Shown here piece after piece: positions 8,259 to 17,530 of a stretch of 43,952 bases of DNA (positions are counted from its first letter, which is position 1; each line of letters begins with the position of its first letter). The translations under genes and the position numbers were made by a program. Source of the stretch: Acidobacteriota bacterium (GTDB lineage Bacteria > Acidobacteriota > Holophagae > Acanthopleuribacterales > Acanthopleuribacteraceae); contig JASJCB010000071.1 of assembly GCA_030066195.1 (NCBI GenBank), forward strand, positions 1 through 43,952, in the 5' to 3' direction. Under the pieces are notes generated by a model. It saw only the letters and a list, made by a program, of their open reading frames with translations, had not been told where the DNA came from and ran no database searches.

Positions 8259-9569
8259 ATGGATGATCTTACCCCCTCAGACTTTCAGGTTCGCCGCTTG
8301 GGACCATGTCGGTTCCCTGCCGATGATTTGCCCGGCTTACACGGCCTGGTCGTCCATTTCGTCGACGATCATGAGCACATTCCCTACCACATCATCACCA
8401 ACGGCCCTGAACTCCTGAATACCGAATTAGCCTTTGAACGCGCCGGCGTCCGTCGCAACCTGTTTTTCGATCCCTCGAAAGTCACCGCGGGCATCGTCAC
8501 CTGCGGCGGCGTTTGTCCCGGCTTGAACGATGTCATCCGCGCCTTGTTTATGAGCCTCCATTACACTTACGGCGTCACCCGCGTCCTGGGTTTCCGCTAC
8601 GGTTTTCGCGGCCTGGACCCCGACCATGGTAAGCCGCCCATGGAACTGAACAAGGATAATGTGGAGCAAATCCACACGACCGGCGGCACCATTCTGGGCA
8701 CCGCACGCGGCAGTGTGCCCGCGGAAAAAATGGTGCAGCGCCTGAAAGATTTTAATGTCAATATGTTGTTCGTTGTAGGCGGCGACGGCTCCCAAAAGGG
8801 CGCACACGCCATCTCCAAGGCAGCCGACGATGCCGATTATCCGCTGGCCGTTATCGGTGTTCCCAAGACCATCGACAACGACATCGATTTCATGGACAAA
8901 ACTTTCGGCCTGGACAGTGCCGTGGCCTGTGCACGCGACACGATCGACGCCGCCCACACCGAAGCCCGCGATAACTACCACGGTATCGGCCTGGTCAAGG
9001 TCATGGGCCGCGATTCCGGCTTCATCGCCGCTCTGGCCACCCTGGCCTCCCTCAACGTGAACTACGTACTGGTGCCCGAGGTCAAGTTCGATTTAGATGA
9101 ATTGCTGGCCCGCCTGGAACGTCGCATCACTGATCCCAAGGTGCACCACGCGGTAGTGGTCGTCGCCGAGGGCGCCGGCCAGGACCTGATGAAAGGTGAT
9201 CGCAATATTGACGCATCGGGAAATGTACTGCACAAGGATATCGGCCTTTTCCTCAAACAGGAGATCAACGACTGGTTCAGAAAGAAAGGCATCGAGGTCA
9301 ACCTGAAGTACTTCGATCCCAGCTATCTGTTGCGCAGTCAACCCTGTAACGCCAACGACAGCATCTACGCCGCCGGGCTGGCTCAATACGCCGTCCACGC
9401 CGCCATGGCCGGTCGCACCGACGTTATGATCGGCCAGCGTCACAACCAGTTCATCCACGTTCCCATCCCCCTGGCCGTCAGGAGGCGCAAGAAGATCGAT
9501 CCCAGGGGCGAGCTCTGGCTGCGCGTACTCCAGGCTACCGGCCAACCCGCCGTATTCGGGCATGCTTGA
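8259..9569 (+). CDS. 6-phosphofructokinase, PPi-PFK-related clade with ATP-type signature
   Basis: The enzyme phosphorylates fructose 6-phosphate to the 1,6-bisphosphate in glycolysis. Motifs are clear: TCGGVCPGLNDVIR at the N-terminal nucleotide loop, GGDGS at residues 174-178, PKTIDND at 202-208 and MGRDSG at 249-254. The PKTIDND lysine marks the PPi-PFK-related branch. The glycine of GGDGS, where PPi enzymes usually have Asp (GGDD), points to ATP as phosphoryl donor, as in the trypanosomal enzyme. Length (436 residues) fits this clade rather than the 320-residue E. coli PfkA. I chose the ATG preceded by CGGAGG; an in-frame ATG 48 bases upstream has no ribosome site. The gene appears monocistronic. 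Confidence 0.92.
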   Translation: MDDLTPSDFQVRRLGPCRFPADDLPGLHGLVVHFVDDHEHIPYHIITNGPELLNTELAFERAGVRRNLFFDPSKVTAGIVTCGGVCPGLNDVIRALFMSLHYTYGVTRVLGFRYGFRGLDPDHGKPPMELNKDNVEQIHTTGGTILGTARGSVPAEKMVQRLKDFNVNMLFVVGGDGSQKGAHAISKAADDADYPLAVIGVPKTIDNDIDFMDKTFGLDSAVACARDTIDAAHTEARDNYHGIGLVKVMGRDSGFIAALATLASLNVNYVLVPEVKFDLDELLARLERRITDPKVHHAVVVVAEGAGQDLMKGDRNIDASGNVLHKDIGLFLKQEINDWFRKKGIEVNLKYFDPSYLLRSQPCNANDSIYAAGLAQYAVHAAMAGRTDVMIGQRHNQFIHVPIPLAVRRRKKIDPRGELWLRVLQATGQPAVFGHA

Positions 9570-9674
9570 TTTTTCAATCTCTTAGCAAGCGATGTTCCTT
9601 TTTGCCGGCAAAGTCCGGCCCGCCTTCATGTAACGTGACGGCGCCTACCAAAAAAATCTCGTATGTTGTAGCGA

Positions 9675-9686
9675 ACTTGCTAAAAT
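9675..9686 (+). promoter_or_regulatory. Possible extended -10 promoter
   Basis: The sequence TTGCTAAAAT contains a TGn-TAAAAT extended -10 box (9678-9686), about 33 bp before the next start codon. No good -35 is present, which is acceptable for extended -10 promoters. This is a visual call only. Confidence 0.35.
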
Positions 9687-9719
9687 AGCGGGACATAATC
9701 GGGTCAGTGGAGAGGTCAT

Positions 9720-12700
9720 ATGATCGGGCAAACCATTGAGCAGTACAAGATCGCAAAGACCATTGCGCGTACTGCTATCGCTGAGTCCTTTCTGGCGGTT
9801 CATGTGGAGACGGGCGACAAGTACGTCTTGAAAGCCGTCAACCGCAAACTTCTAGGCATCAAGGGTTTCAAAGATCGACTGATCGCAGACGCGGGTAGGA
9901 TCATCCAATTCGACCATCCCAACGTCATTCCCTTGGAAAATATTCTGGAAAGCGAGGGTGGGATATACACGGTTCACCAGTTTGTCGAGGGCCAATCTCT
10001 GGACCGCGTATTGCAAAATACCGCCGTATTTCCCCTCGAAAACCTGGAGGAAATCACCCGAACAGCCCTGGCCGGGATCGACTACGCCAAAAGCCAGGGC
10101 TATGTTCACCATTTTCTGCAACCTAAAAAGTTGATTATTACCGGTTTGGGCGAGGCAAGAATTCTGGATTTCGGTAACGAATTGCAAATTGCCAAGGAAA
10201 AATATCGCAAGAAGGACAAGCTGGTTAAACCCGCCCATTACTTCGCCCCGGAACGCTTCAACAAACCGGGTTTGTCCGACATTCGCATCAGCATCTACGC
10301 CGTGGGCGTCATTATGTTCGAGATGGCCACCGGCAAGAAGCCCTACACCGAGAAGACTTACGATGCTCTGGCCGCTCTGGCGGCCCAAGGCTCCGTACCT
10401 GATCCCAGGCGGCTCGATCCCGAGATCGGCGACGGCCTGGCCGAGGTCATCATGCAAGCCTGTGCCGTGGATCCCGGACAACGTTTTCAGAACGTGGGAG
10501 AGTTCCGGCAGGCCTTCGACAGCGCAATATCCATGGCGGGCCGGGAGTCGATGCTCGATTGGGATCCCGGGGTGGGAGAAGCCGCCGATGAGAGTTATGA
10601 ATTCGGTTACCGGGATGTCTCCGGTTTGGGCGGCGCCGCGGCAGGCAGCGGACCGCAACAGGTGGACCTGGTTCCCGACCACGCTTTTCACGATAGTATC
10701 AAAACACCCACTCCTTTCGATAACGGCGTGAAGAACGGTGTCGATATGGCGCCCGCCTTGGAAGAAGAGGTTTTCGAGCACGACGATAAACCGTCTGATG
10801 ACGGCTTCGGCCTCGGTGGTGCGGAAGCCAACCCGGATCTGGTTTCGGCGCACGAATTCGCAGACGACAGCCCTACCGGCGGCGGTTTCGATTTCGGCAC
10901 ACCGGATGTCATGGCGGAAAGGGATGAGAGCGGTTTCGATTTCGGTACACCGGAACCCGCGAGCGATGACCCGAACAGCGGCTTCGCTTTCGGCACACCC
11001 GACGCGGGGACGGCGGGCGACGGCTTCGCTTTCGGCACACCGGAACCCGCCGCTGCTGCACCGGAGGGCGGCTTCGATTTCGGGACTCCTGAACCGGCGG
11101 CCGACGCGGCAGGCAACGGCTTCGACTTCGGCGCACCGGAGCCCGCCGCCGATGCGGGCGCCGGTTTCGATTTCGGCGCACCGGAACCCGCCGCCGATGC
11201 GGGCGCCGGTTTCGATTTCGGCGCACCGGAACCCGCGGCTGACTCCCCTGACGGTTTCGATTTCGGAACACCCGACGGCGGCGCCGATGATTTCGGGTTC
11301 GGGGGGTCGGCAAGCGGCGCTGCGGACGGTTTCGATTTCGGCAGCTCGGAAACGGAGGGTGGTGACGACTTCGGGTTCGGCGATGCCGGGGCGGGAGATG
11401 GTTTCGACTTCGGCGGGGATGCGAACAAAGCGGAAGGCGGCCTCGATTTCGGTGACGCGGGCGGCAGCGATTCGAGCGCCGGCCCGGCTGAAGGCGAGGA
11501 TCTCTTCAATTTCGGCGCCCCGGAAACAGGGAGCGCGGACGCCGGCGGTATGGACGACTTCAACTTCGGACAACCCGATACGGAGAGCGCGGAAGACTTC
11601 GGCTTCGGCCTGGGCGGAGGCGATTTCGACTTCAGCGGCGGCGATTTGGACGCCACGGCTTCTGCCATGGGAAACCAGGACGGCGAGCACTCCTTCGACA
11701 CCGCTCCCGACCTGAGCGGCGGCGCGCCTACTGCCGGCAGCCCGGCCGGTTTCGATTTCGGCAGCGCGGAAACCCCGGCTGCCTCCGATAATGACGGTTT
11801 CAACTTCGGCTCCACCGAACCGCCCGCCGGCGCCGATCCGTTCGGCGATATGGGAAGTAACGACACTTTCGGCTTCGGGGATGATCCCTCCAGCAATAAC
11901 GATGTCTTCGGCAGTTTGGAGGGCGATCCTTCCGCCGACGATCCCTTCGGCTTCGGTGGCGGACAGGACGCGCCCAATTCAAGCAATACCTTCGGCTTTG
12001 GTGACGAACCCCCGGGTGGAGACGGTTTCAATTTCGGCGACGACCCCGCTTCGGCCGGAGCCGATCCCTTCAGTTTCGGCGACAAACCGGCGTCAACAGG
12101 CGGCGATCCCTTTAGTTTCGGTGACGAGGCGCCGCAGGGCGACGCCGGCTTCGGCTCAGGTGACGATCCCTCATCCAGTCCCGCCGACGCCTTCAGCTTC
12201 GGCGACGATGACACGGGAGGCGACGGCTTCAATCTGGAAGCGGCGCCTTCAGGCGATGATTCCTTCGGCCTGGGCGGCAGCGAAAATGCCGGTATGAGTC
12301 CCGCGGCCGACGGTTTCGGCGCCCCCCCGGCCGCCGGTGATTCCTTTGGCTTCGATGAGGGCGCCGGTGCCGATCCCATGGCTCAAACCTTCACTTCGGA
12401 AGACGGCAATTTCAGCTTCGAAGCCGTCGATGAAGAAACCTCCCCGAGCCCGGACGCGGCCGATATGCAACTGCCCGGTCAATTACCCGAAACCGATGCC
12501 GGTCGCGGTCTGGCCGAGAGCATTGCAGGTTTGGAAAGCGAGGAGCCCGCCCCGAAGGTCAAAAAACCCAAGGCTCAGTCCGCCAAAAAGAAGAAAAAGT
12601 CACAGAAGCGCAGGGTTGTCCGCAAGTTCGACAAAAAGATCCTGGCCTTGACCGGCGCCCTTGCGGCCCTGGTCATCTTCAGTATCTACTACGTGTTCAC

Positions 12701-14489
12701 CAGCAGACAGGCCGGCGCCCGCTACAAGGCCGTGGAAGCCGAGGTTCAGGTCCTGGTAGACGAGGGTGATTTCGACAGCGCCCTGGCCAGAATCGATGCC
12801 TTCCTTCCGCAAACATCCGGCTCCAACAAGAAACGCCTGAACAGCCTGCGCATCACCATCGAGGACAACCGCAAGGAAGTTGAAAACCAGGTCGCGAACC
12901 TGATCGAACGCGCCAAAAAAATGGAGAGCGAGGGCAGGGTGGTCGAAGACGGCAAAAACGATGCCCTGGGTCAATATGTCAAGGTGCTTTCCATGTACGC
13001 GGGGCACCCGGAAGCCACGGAAAACATCACCCGTATCAAGGCCGATATGATGACCAGGGTGGACGAAATGCTGACGGCGAGACGGGATTTGGAAGCACTG
13101 GGACTATTGGGCGCCTTATCCACGGCCGATCGCGGTGACCGTCAGATAAACAAAAAATTCCGGGACCTGAAAGAGCGGCTGAATACTGAACGGTCCTCCG
13201 GCTTGCAGTCGGAAATCGATGCGGATTACGCCGCCGGCCGTTACAAGGCCATCGTACCCAAGCTATTGGAATTGAAGCAAATCGATGCGAAATCGAAATA
13301 CGTCCAAAACATGAGTCGCATGCTGGTGAACGGTTTCGAGGAGCGCGGTAGAACCATGATCTCGCGTCGAGAATTTGAAAGCGCGGAGGAACAGTATACC
13401 CTTGCCCTCCGGTTGGACAAGAACAACCAGACAATTCAACAGGGCTTGCAGGAACTCACCGAAAGCAAGCTGACCTTTGCCATCAACCAGAAGAAGAAAG
13501 AGCTTGAACGAGCCGTGCGTAGCAAGAATTTCGTCAAGCAATACGTATTGGCCATGGAGTTGTCCGGCCTGGAACCGGGGAACGAATCCGCCAACAGCGC
13601 ACTGAACAATGTGCACGAGCATATCAACGACCTGAACAATCAGGCCGAGGAGGAACGTCGACGCGGTCAGTTCAAGAAGACGGCCGATATCTACAAAAAA
13701 ATCTACGACATCAACGGCAGCGAGCAAGCCCGTTCGGAGTGGATGAAATACGCCCAATGGGCGCCGCCGGAACGCATGGCCTATATTCCCAAGAGCAATT
13801 TTCTCTACGGCAACCGCGCTGCCGCAACGTCTTCCCCCGTACGCAAGGTCTTTATCTCCAGTTTCTTCATCGACCAGTACGAGGTAACCAACAAGGAATT
13901 CAAGGAATTCGTAGACGCCAATCCCCCATGGCAACCGGGTCGTATCCCGCCGGATATGCACGACGGCAGATACCTGAAACACTGGGTCAACGGCGCTCCC
14001 AAGGCCACGGACCTGGAACGGCCGGTAACCTATGTCAGTTGGCACGCCGCCAAGGCCTTTGCCGAGTGGAAAGGAAAGCGGCTGCCTACCGAAGCAGAAT
14101 GGGAGAAGGCCGCGCGCGGCGGAACGGAAGGTCAGAACCACTGGTGGGGCGAATTCTCCGACGCCAAGATGGCCGTTTACGAGTTCTACAGAGAAAAGAA
14201 GCCCGCACCGGTAGGCAGCTTCCCCGCCAACAAATTCGAACTCTATGAAATCACCGGCAATGTCAATGAATGGGTTGCCGATACCTACGATCCTCAGTTC
14301 TACAGCAGAGCTTCCGACCAGAACCCCGTCAATGATGCGGCGGGCGATCAACGCGTCTTCCGCGGCGGGTCGTACAAGAGCCGCGGTCGTGATATCGCGG
14401 TTTACCTTCGCAATAAGGAAGACCCGCGCACTTGTCATTCAACGATCGGCTTCCGTTGCGCCAAGGACGCCTCTTCCGACGAACCTTGA
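9720..14489 (+). CDS. Pseudokinase - FxFG repeat - transmembrane - FGE-sulfatase fusion protein
   Basis: The protein has 1589 residues. Residues 1-270 have a Ser/Thr kinase fold: K38 in YVLKAV, DFG at 150-152 and APE at 176-178 are kept. The Gly-rich loop is lost (KTIARTAIAES), and HRDLKPxN reads HHFLQPKKL (131-138), without the catalytic Asp and the metal-binding Asn. Catalysis is therefore unlikely. Residues about 370-900 are acidic low complexity with about 25 FxFG motifs (FDFG, FNFG, FGFG, FSFG). A Lys/Arg-rich stretch (945-973) precedes one membrane helix (974-996), so the N-terminal part should be cytoplasmic. Helical TPR-like repeats (1000-1345) and an FGE-sulfatase domain (1350-1585; RLPTEAEWEKAARGG, GNVNEWVAD, GFRCA) lie outside. 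The paired Cys of true formylglycine enzymes is absent, so this domain probably binds rather than oxidises. A GGAGAGG site precedes the ATG. Confidence 0.87.
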   Translation: MIGQTIEQYKIAKTIARTAIAESFLAVHVETGDKYVLKAVNRKLLGIKGFKDRLIADAGRIIQFDHPNVIPLENILESEGGIYTVHQFVEGQSLDRVLQNTAVFPLENLEEITRTALAGIDYAKSQGYVHHFLQPKKLIITGLGEARILDFGNELQIAKEKYRKKDKLVKPAHYFAPERFNKPGLSDIRISIYAVGVIMFEMATGKKPYTEKTYDALAALAAQGSVPDPRRLDPEIGDGLAEVIMQACAVDPGQRFQNVGEFRQAFDSAISMAGRESMLDWDPGVGEAADESYEFGYRDVSGLGGAAAGSGPQQVDLVPDHAFHDSIKTPTPFDNGVKNGVDMAPALEEEVFEHDDKPSDDGFGLGGAEANPDLVSAHEFADDSPTGGGFDFGTPDVMAERDESGFDFGTPEPASDDPNSGFAFGTPDAGTAGDGFAFGTPEPAAAAPEGGFDFGTPEPAADAAGNGFDFGAPEPAADAGAGFDFGAPEPAADAGAGFDFGAPEPAADSPDGFDFGTPDGGADDFGFGGSASGAADGFDFGSSETEGGDDFGFGDAGAGDGFDFGGDANKAEGGLDFGDAGGSDSSAGPAEGEDLFNFGAPETGSADAGGMDDFNFGQPDTESAEDFGFGLGGGDFDFSGGDLDATASAMGNQDGEHSFDTAPDLSGGAPTAGSPAGFDFGSAETPAASDNDGFNFGSTEPPAGADPFGDMGSNDTFGFGDDPSSNNDVFGSLEGDPSADDPFGFGGGQDAPNSSNTFGFGDEPPGGDGFNFGDDPASAGADPFSFGDKPASTGGDPFSFGDEAPQGDAGFGSGDDPSSSPADAFSFGDDDTGGDGFNLEAAPSGDDSFGLGGSENAGMSPAADGFGAPPAAGDSFGFDEGAGADPMAQTFTSEDGNFSFEAVDEETSPSPDAADMQLPGQLPETDAGRGLAESIAGLESEEPAPKVKKPKAQSAKKKKKSQKRRVVRKFDKKILALTGALAALVIFSIYYVFTSRQAGARYKAVEAEVQVLVDEGDFDSALARIDAFLPQTSGSNKKRLNSLRITIEDNRKEVENQVANLIERAKKMESEGRVVEDGKNDALGQYVKVLSMYAGHPEATENITRIKADMMTRVDEMLTARRDLEALGLLGALSTADRGDRQINKKFRDLKERLNTERSSGLQSEIDADYAAGRYKAIVPKLLELKQIDAKSKYVQNMSRMLVNGFEERGRTMISRREFESAEEQYTLALRLDKNNQTIQQGLQELTESKLTFAINQKKKELERAVRSKNFVKQYVLAMELSGLEPGNESANSALNNVHEHINDLNNQAEEERRRGQFKKTADIYKKIYDINGSEQARSEWMKYAQWAPPERMAYIPKSNFLYGNRAAATSSPVRKVFISSFFIDQYEVTNKEFKEFVDANPPWQPGRIPPDMHDGRYLKHWVNGAPKATDLERPVTYVSWHAAKAFAEWKGKRLPTEAEWEKAARGGTEGQNHWWGEFSDAKMAVYEFYREKKPAPVGSFPANKFELYEITGNVNEWVADTYDPQFYSRASDQNPVNDAAGDQRVFRGGSYKSRGRDIAVYLRNKEDPRTCHSTIGFRCAKDASSDEP
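11121..11238 (+). repeat. 45-bp tandem repeat inside the FxFG region
   Basis: Units start at 11121, 11166 and 11211 (the last one partial) and are nearly identical, encoding the 15-residue period FDFGAPEPAADAGAG. Near-identity at the DNA level suggests recent slippage or recombination, so repeat number may vary between strains. Confidence 0.85.
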
Positions 14490-14615
14490 TCCAAACGATC
14501 TTGTACGGCAAATCGTACAGGGATCTCAATCAAACCGAACAGAGCTTCATTAATCATGCCTGAGGCCCCGGCTTGGGAAGGGTTTTCAGGCGGCATGGTA
14601 TTTGCCTCTCCCAAT

Positions 14616-14644
14616 CGCGGCTTCGGCCGCGCGTGTTGTTTTTT
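14616..14644 (+). terminator. Rho-independent terminator with UUCG loop
   Basis: The stem CGCGGC / GCCGCG closes a TTCG tetraloop and is followed by a T-rich run (TGTTGTTTTTT). It lies about 125 bp after the pseudokinase gene. A second imperfect stem (CATGCC...GGCATG, about 14555-14596) precedes it. Confidence 0.75.
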
Positions 14645-14703
14645 GTAAAACTTCTAAACCCGGCGAAGCCCCCTCACGTTCTTAGGTCTGGTTAGGAGAG
14701 ATT

Positions 14704-16179
14704 ATGATGAAACCCATGTTGGTTCTTTTGATGCTGTGTGCTCCCCTATGCCGAGCCGCATCGGAAATCACGTTGGACGGCCTGCCCCTGCAAATGGCCT
14801 GGGGCGATATCGACGGCAACGGCCATAAAGATCTGGTCGCCCTGATGATCCTCACCCAAACCGAGGGTCAGGTGACGACCTACTTCGAGGGCGAGACCTT
14901 GCGCGGCATGTACCGCGATGAAACCGTTGTCGAGAAATACCTGGTCACCGTTTTGAACAACGGAGACAAATGGGAAGCGACCTGGCGGCTGAAACTGGGT
15001 CGCGAAAACATTCCAGGCTTCGCCCTGCAGGAAGCACCTGATGCGCAACTGTTACTGTGGCGAGGCAATGCGCTGGTGCGCCATAAATGGGAAAACGGCC
15101 AGTGGGATCCCAAGCAACGTTTCAAAACCCCCGGCTTGTTGGCGACGACCGGGGTCTCCATGAAAGACTTTTCCTTCTGGCACCGCACCGCCGCCGGCGA
15201 CTACTGGTTCGTGCCCGATCTGGACGGCATGCACTTTATCCATGCCGGCGGCGAGGGCATGCCGCAATTCGTCGAGTACCCGGAGTTGGCCGTGGACGGC
15301 AACACCACGCGGGGCAACAGCTGGGAACGCGAGGGCGACCATCAGGTCCGCCTGAATATGCCCCAATTCCTGTCGGTGGACCGTGACAAAGGGGCCGAAA
15401 TGGTTTTCCAGGGCAACGAGCGCGCCATGGGTTGGCGCCTGGGAGAGACCCAACCCACTTTTGACGGCGTGGCCAAGGGTACCCTGGTCGACTTGAACGG
15501 CGACGGCATGGCCGATCTCATCCAGGCTGAAGAAGAAGGCGAGGTGGACAAACTTCGCGACCTGCCAAAGATGAAAACGCGCATCCGCACCTTCCTGGCT
15601 ACGTCCCCCTTGAACTTCCCCGCACAACCGAACCACGAGCAAGTGGTGCCGGGTATGGTGTTGACCGAAAACGATTCGGATATCGAGCTGGCCGAGCCCT
15701 TCCTGGATATCAACAGCGACGGCCGCGCGGACCTGGTGGGCATTGCGGTCAAGCTGACCATGTTCCGGGTCATCAGGGCCGTGGCCACGGGTCGCCTGAG
15801 GATCAAGTTCCTGATGCACCTGACCTTGCAGGAAGATGACGGGAGTTTCCGAACACTGGCGGGCGGACCCTTCGAGATGACCTGGAAATTGAACATTCGC
15901 CGCCTGAAAATGCCGCACCTGGCCCAACTGGCCGCCGACTTCGACGGCGACGGTTGGATGGACATCATGCTCGAAAAGGGCAACCGCTTGGAAGTCACCC
16001 CGGTCACCCGAAACGGCCTGCAAAACACCCGGCTATGGAAGCAGAAGATCCCCAATAAGCTACGCGACCCCGACCAGGTATTCGGCCGGGACCTGAATGG
16101 AGATAAAAAGGCCGAGTTCATCTTTCTGAAGACCGGCGGCGGGAAGACCACCATTGCCGCCCTGGAGGCGCAACCATGA
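14704..16179 (+). CDS. Exported FG-GAP/VCBS repeat protein, first of a pair
   Basis: The protein has 491 residues with a signal peptide (about 1-18, ending CRA). It carries at least five FG-GAP/VCBS-type calcium loops of the form DxDxDG: DIDGNGHKD near the N-terminus, DLNGDGMAD, DINSDGRAD, DFDGDGWMD and DLNGDKKAE near the C-terminus. Such repeats build integrin-like beta-propellers that bind calcium, and they are common in secreted proteins. The blocks between loops are unusually long, so a regular seven-blade propeller is not assured. Two adjacent ATG codons follow an AGGAG site; the first was chosen. The stop codon overlaps the start of the next gene (ATGA), so the pair is probably translated together. 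Confidence 0.85.
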   Translation: MMKPMLVLLMLCAPLCRAASEITLDGLPLQMAWGDIDGNGHKDLVALMILTQTEGQVTTYFEGETLRGMYRDETVVEKYLVTVLNNGDKWEATWRLKLGRENIPGFALQEAPDAQLLLWRGNALVRHKWENGQWDPKQRFKTPGLLATTGVSMKDFSFWHRTAAGDYWFVPDLDGMHFIHAGGEGMPQFVEYPELAVDGNTTRGNSWEREGDHQVRLNMPQFLSVDRDKGAEMVFQGNERAMGWRLGETQPTFDGVAKGTLVDLNGDGMADLIQAEEEGEVDKLRDLPKMKTRIRTFLATSPLNFPAQPNHEQVVPGMVLTENDSDIELAEPFLDINSDGRADLVGIAVKLTMFRVIRAVATGRLRIKFLMHLTLQEDDGSFRTLAGGPFEMTWKLNIRRLKMPHLAQLAADFDGDGWMDIMLEKGNRLEVTPVTRNGLQNTRLWKQKIPNKLRDPDQVFGRDLNGDKKAEFIFLKTGGGKTTIAALEAQP

Positions 16180-17495
16180 TGCTTTTGATCTTCCTTCTCG
16201 GCTTGAACGGACCCGTGCAAATCCTGGAAGTGCCGGATCATGCAGCAAGCCCCCGCGTTCACTTCGGCGATCTGGACAGCGATGGTCGCGGCGATATCTG
16301 GATGACCGACCGCGATATCTCCCTATGGGTCTGGGACGGCGCATCCTCGAACCGCTCCTTTAAAAAAATCCCCTTTGAACCCATCGGCCTGAACGTAAAA
16401 CCGGCCAGAGTGGGAGATAACTGGCGCGCCCATGCCTACGAACGGGGGCGGGTCTATGAATACATACCGGAAAGCGGTTGGACCGTGCTGGTAGACCTTA
16501 CCGAGGATGCCCGCATCCGCCCCGGCCTGGAACCCCTCAACGCGGCGGAAGGCGTGCTCATCCCTACCTTCGACGGTTATCACCTGGTGGACGGACCCTG
16601 CATCCTGCAACGCTTTGACGCCATGCCGGCCGCGGTGTTGAACGAGCGACGACTGGTGTTGCGCTACCCCAAACCCACCTGGCGCGATATCGACGGTGAC
16701 GGGCGCCGCGACCTGATCGCCTCACCGGTTAAATTCGGCCAAAAAGGCGAGCTGGGCATATGGAGCGCTTTCCTGGGTGAAAGCGGCTGGACCTCGCGAT
16801 GGTCGCGCGTTCAGTTCCCGACCGAATTAGATCCCCAACGTCACCAGTTCGGCGACCTGAACGGTGACGGCTTCGATGAATTGACCGTCCTGGCCATGCC
16901 GGAGAAGGACATGTCGCTCTTCGAGGAACTGACCCTGATGGTTTACATGGGCACGGGCCACGGCGAATGGGAACCGGTAGCGGTGCAACAACTGAAAACC
17001 AAACAAAACTTGTGGCAGACCGGTCCCATCGAAATGAACCGCAAGGGCATCTTCCTTTACTATTACAAGGGTCTGCTCCGTTCGCACTTCAAGGTAGACC
17101 GCTACCTTTGGGACGAGAGCGGCTTCGTGAAACCCAAACCCATATCGGTGAGATGGACCGTAAAGGACGGCGAGAGGGACCTCATCATCTTGCACGACCT
17201 GGAGGGCACGGGCCGCAAGGACCTGATTCTAAGCGGTAAGGACGGTTTTTGGGTTTACGAACGCGATCCCAACGGCGAACTGCCGTTCGATGAGGGCCGC
17301 GGTCGCCCGCTGATCAAGCGGGAGGTTACCTTCACGACCGATTCCGGCGAGGAAAAAGTTCGTCTGCGTCAAAGGGTGCGCATGAACTATCTTCGCCGCG
17401 CGGGCGAGGTCGCCCTGGTGACCGGCGAAGGCGCCGCGGGCATCTGGACTATGTTCCAAAACGATCAGGGCAAATGGTATGTCGCCCGATTGTAG
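16176..17495 (+). CDS. Exported FG-GAP/VCBS repeat protein, second of a pair
   Basis: The protein has 439 residues and begins with a short hydrophobic signal (MMLLIFLLGLNG). FG-GAP-like loops are visible at DLDSDGRGD, DIDGDGRRD and DLNGDGFDE, plus a degenerate DLEGTGRKD. It overlaps the preceding gene by four bases and shares its plan of calcium-loop blades separated by long segments, so the two are likely diverged duplicates acting together at the cell surface or in the periplasm. No enzyme motif was recognised. It converges with the DUF58 gene on the other strand, only 35 bp away, and no terminator hairpin is visible between them. Confidence 0.82.
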   Translation: MMLLIFLLGLNGPVQILEVPDHAASPRVHFGDLDSDGRGDIWMTDRDISLWVWDGASSNRSFKKIPFEPIGLNVKPARVGDNWRAHAYERGRVYEYIPESGWTVLVDLTEDARIRPGLEPLNAAEGVLIPTFDGYHLVDGPCILQRFDAMPAAVLNERRLVLRYPKPTWRDIDGDGRRDLIASPVKFGQKGELGIWSAFLGESGWTSRWSRVQFPTELDPQRHQFGDLNGDGFDELTVLAMPEKDMSLFEELTLMVYMGTGHGEWEPVAVQQLKTKQNLWQTGPIEMNRKGIFLYYYKGLLRSHFKVDRYLWDESGFVKPKPISVRWTVKDGERDLIILHDLEGTGRKDLILSGKDGFWVYERDPNGELPFDEGRGRPLIKREVTFTTDSGEEKVRLRQRVRMNYLRRAGEVALVTGEGAAGIWTMFQNDQGKWYVARL

Positions 17496-17530
17496 AATGC
17501 ATGGGTTTTATTCCAGAAGCGGGGAGAAGA

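Noticed and set aside
9852..11690. Long minus-strand open frame (612 codons) opposite the pseudokinase/FxFG gene
   Set aside because: It is the antisense of a biased coding region and has no ribosome site or domain. The plus-strand frame has clear kinase, FxFG, TM and FGE features.
10688..12379. Second long minus-strand frame (563 codons), Ser/Pro/Lys-rich
   Set aside because: The apparent repeats are the antisense of the FxFG repeats. There is no start signal.
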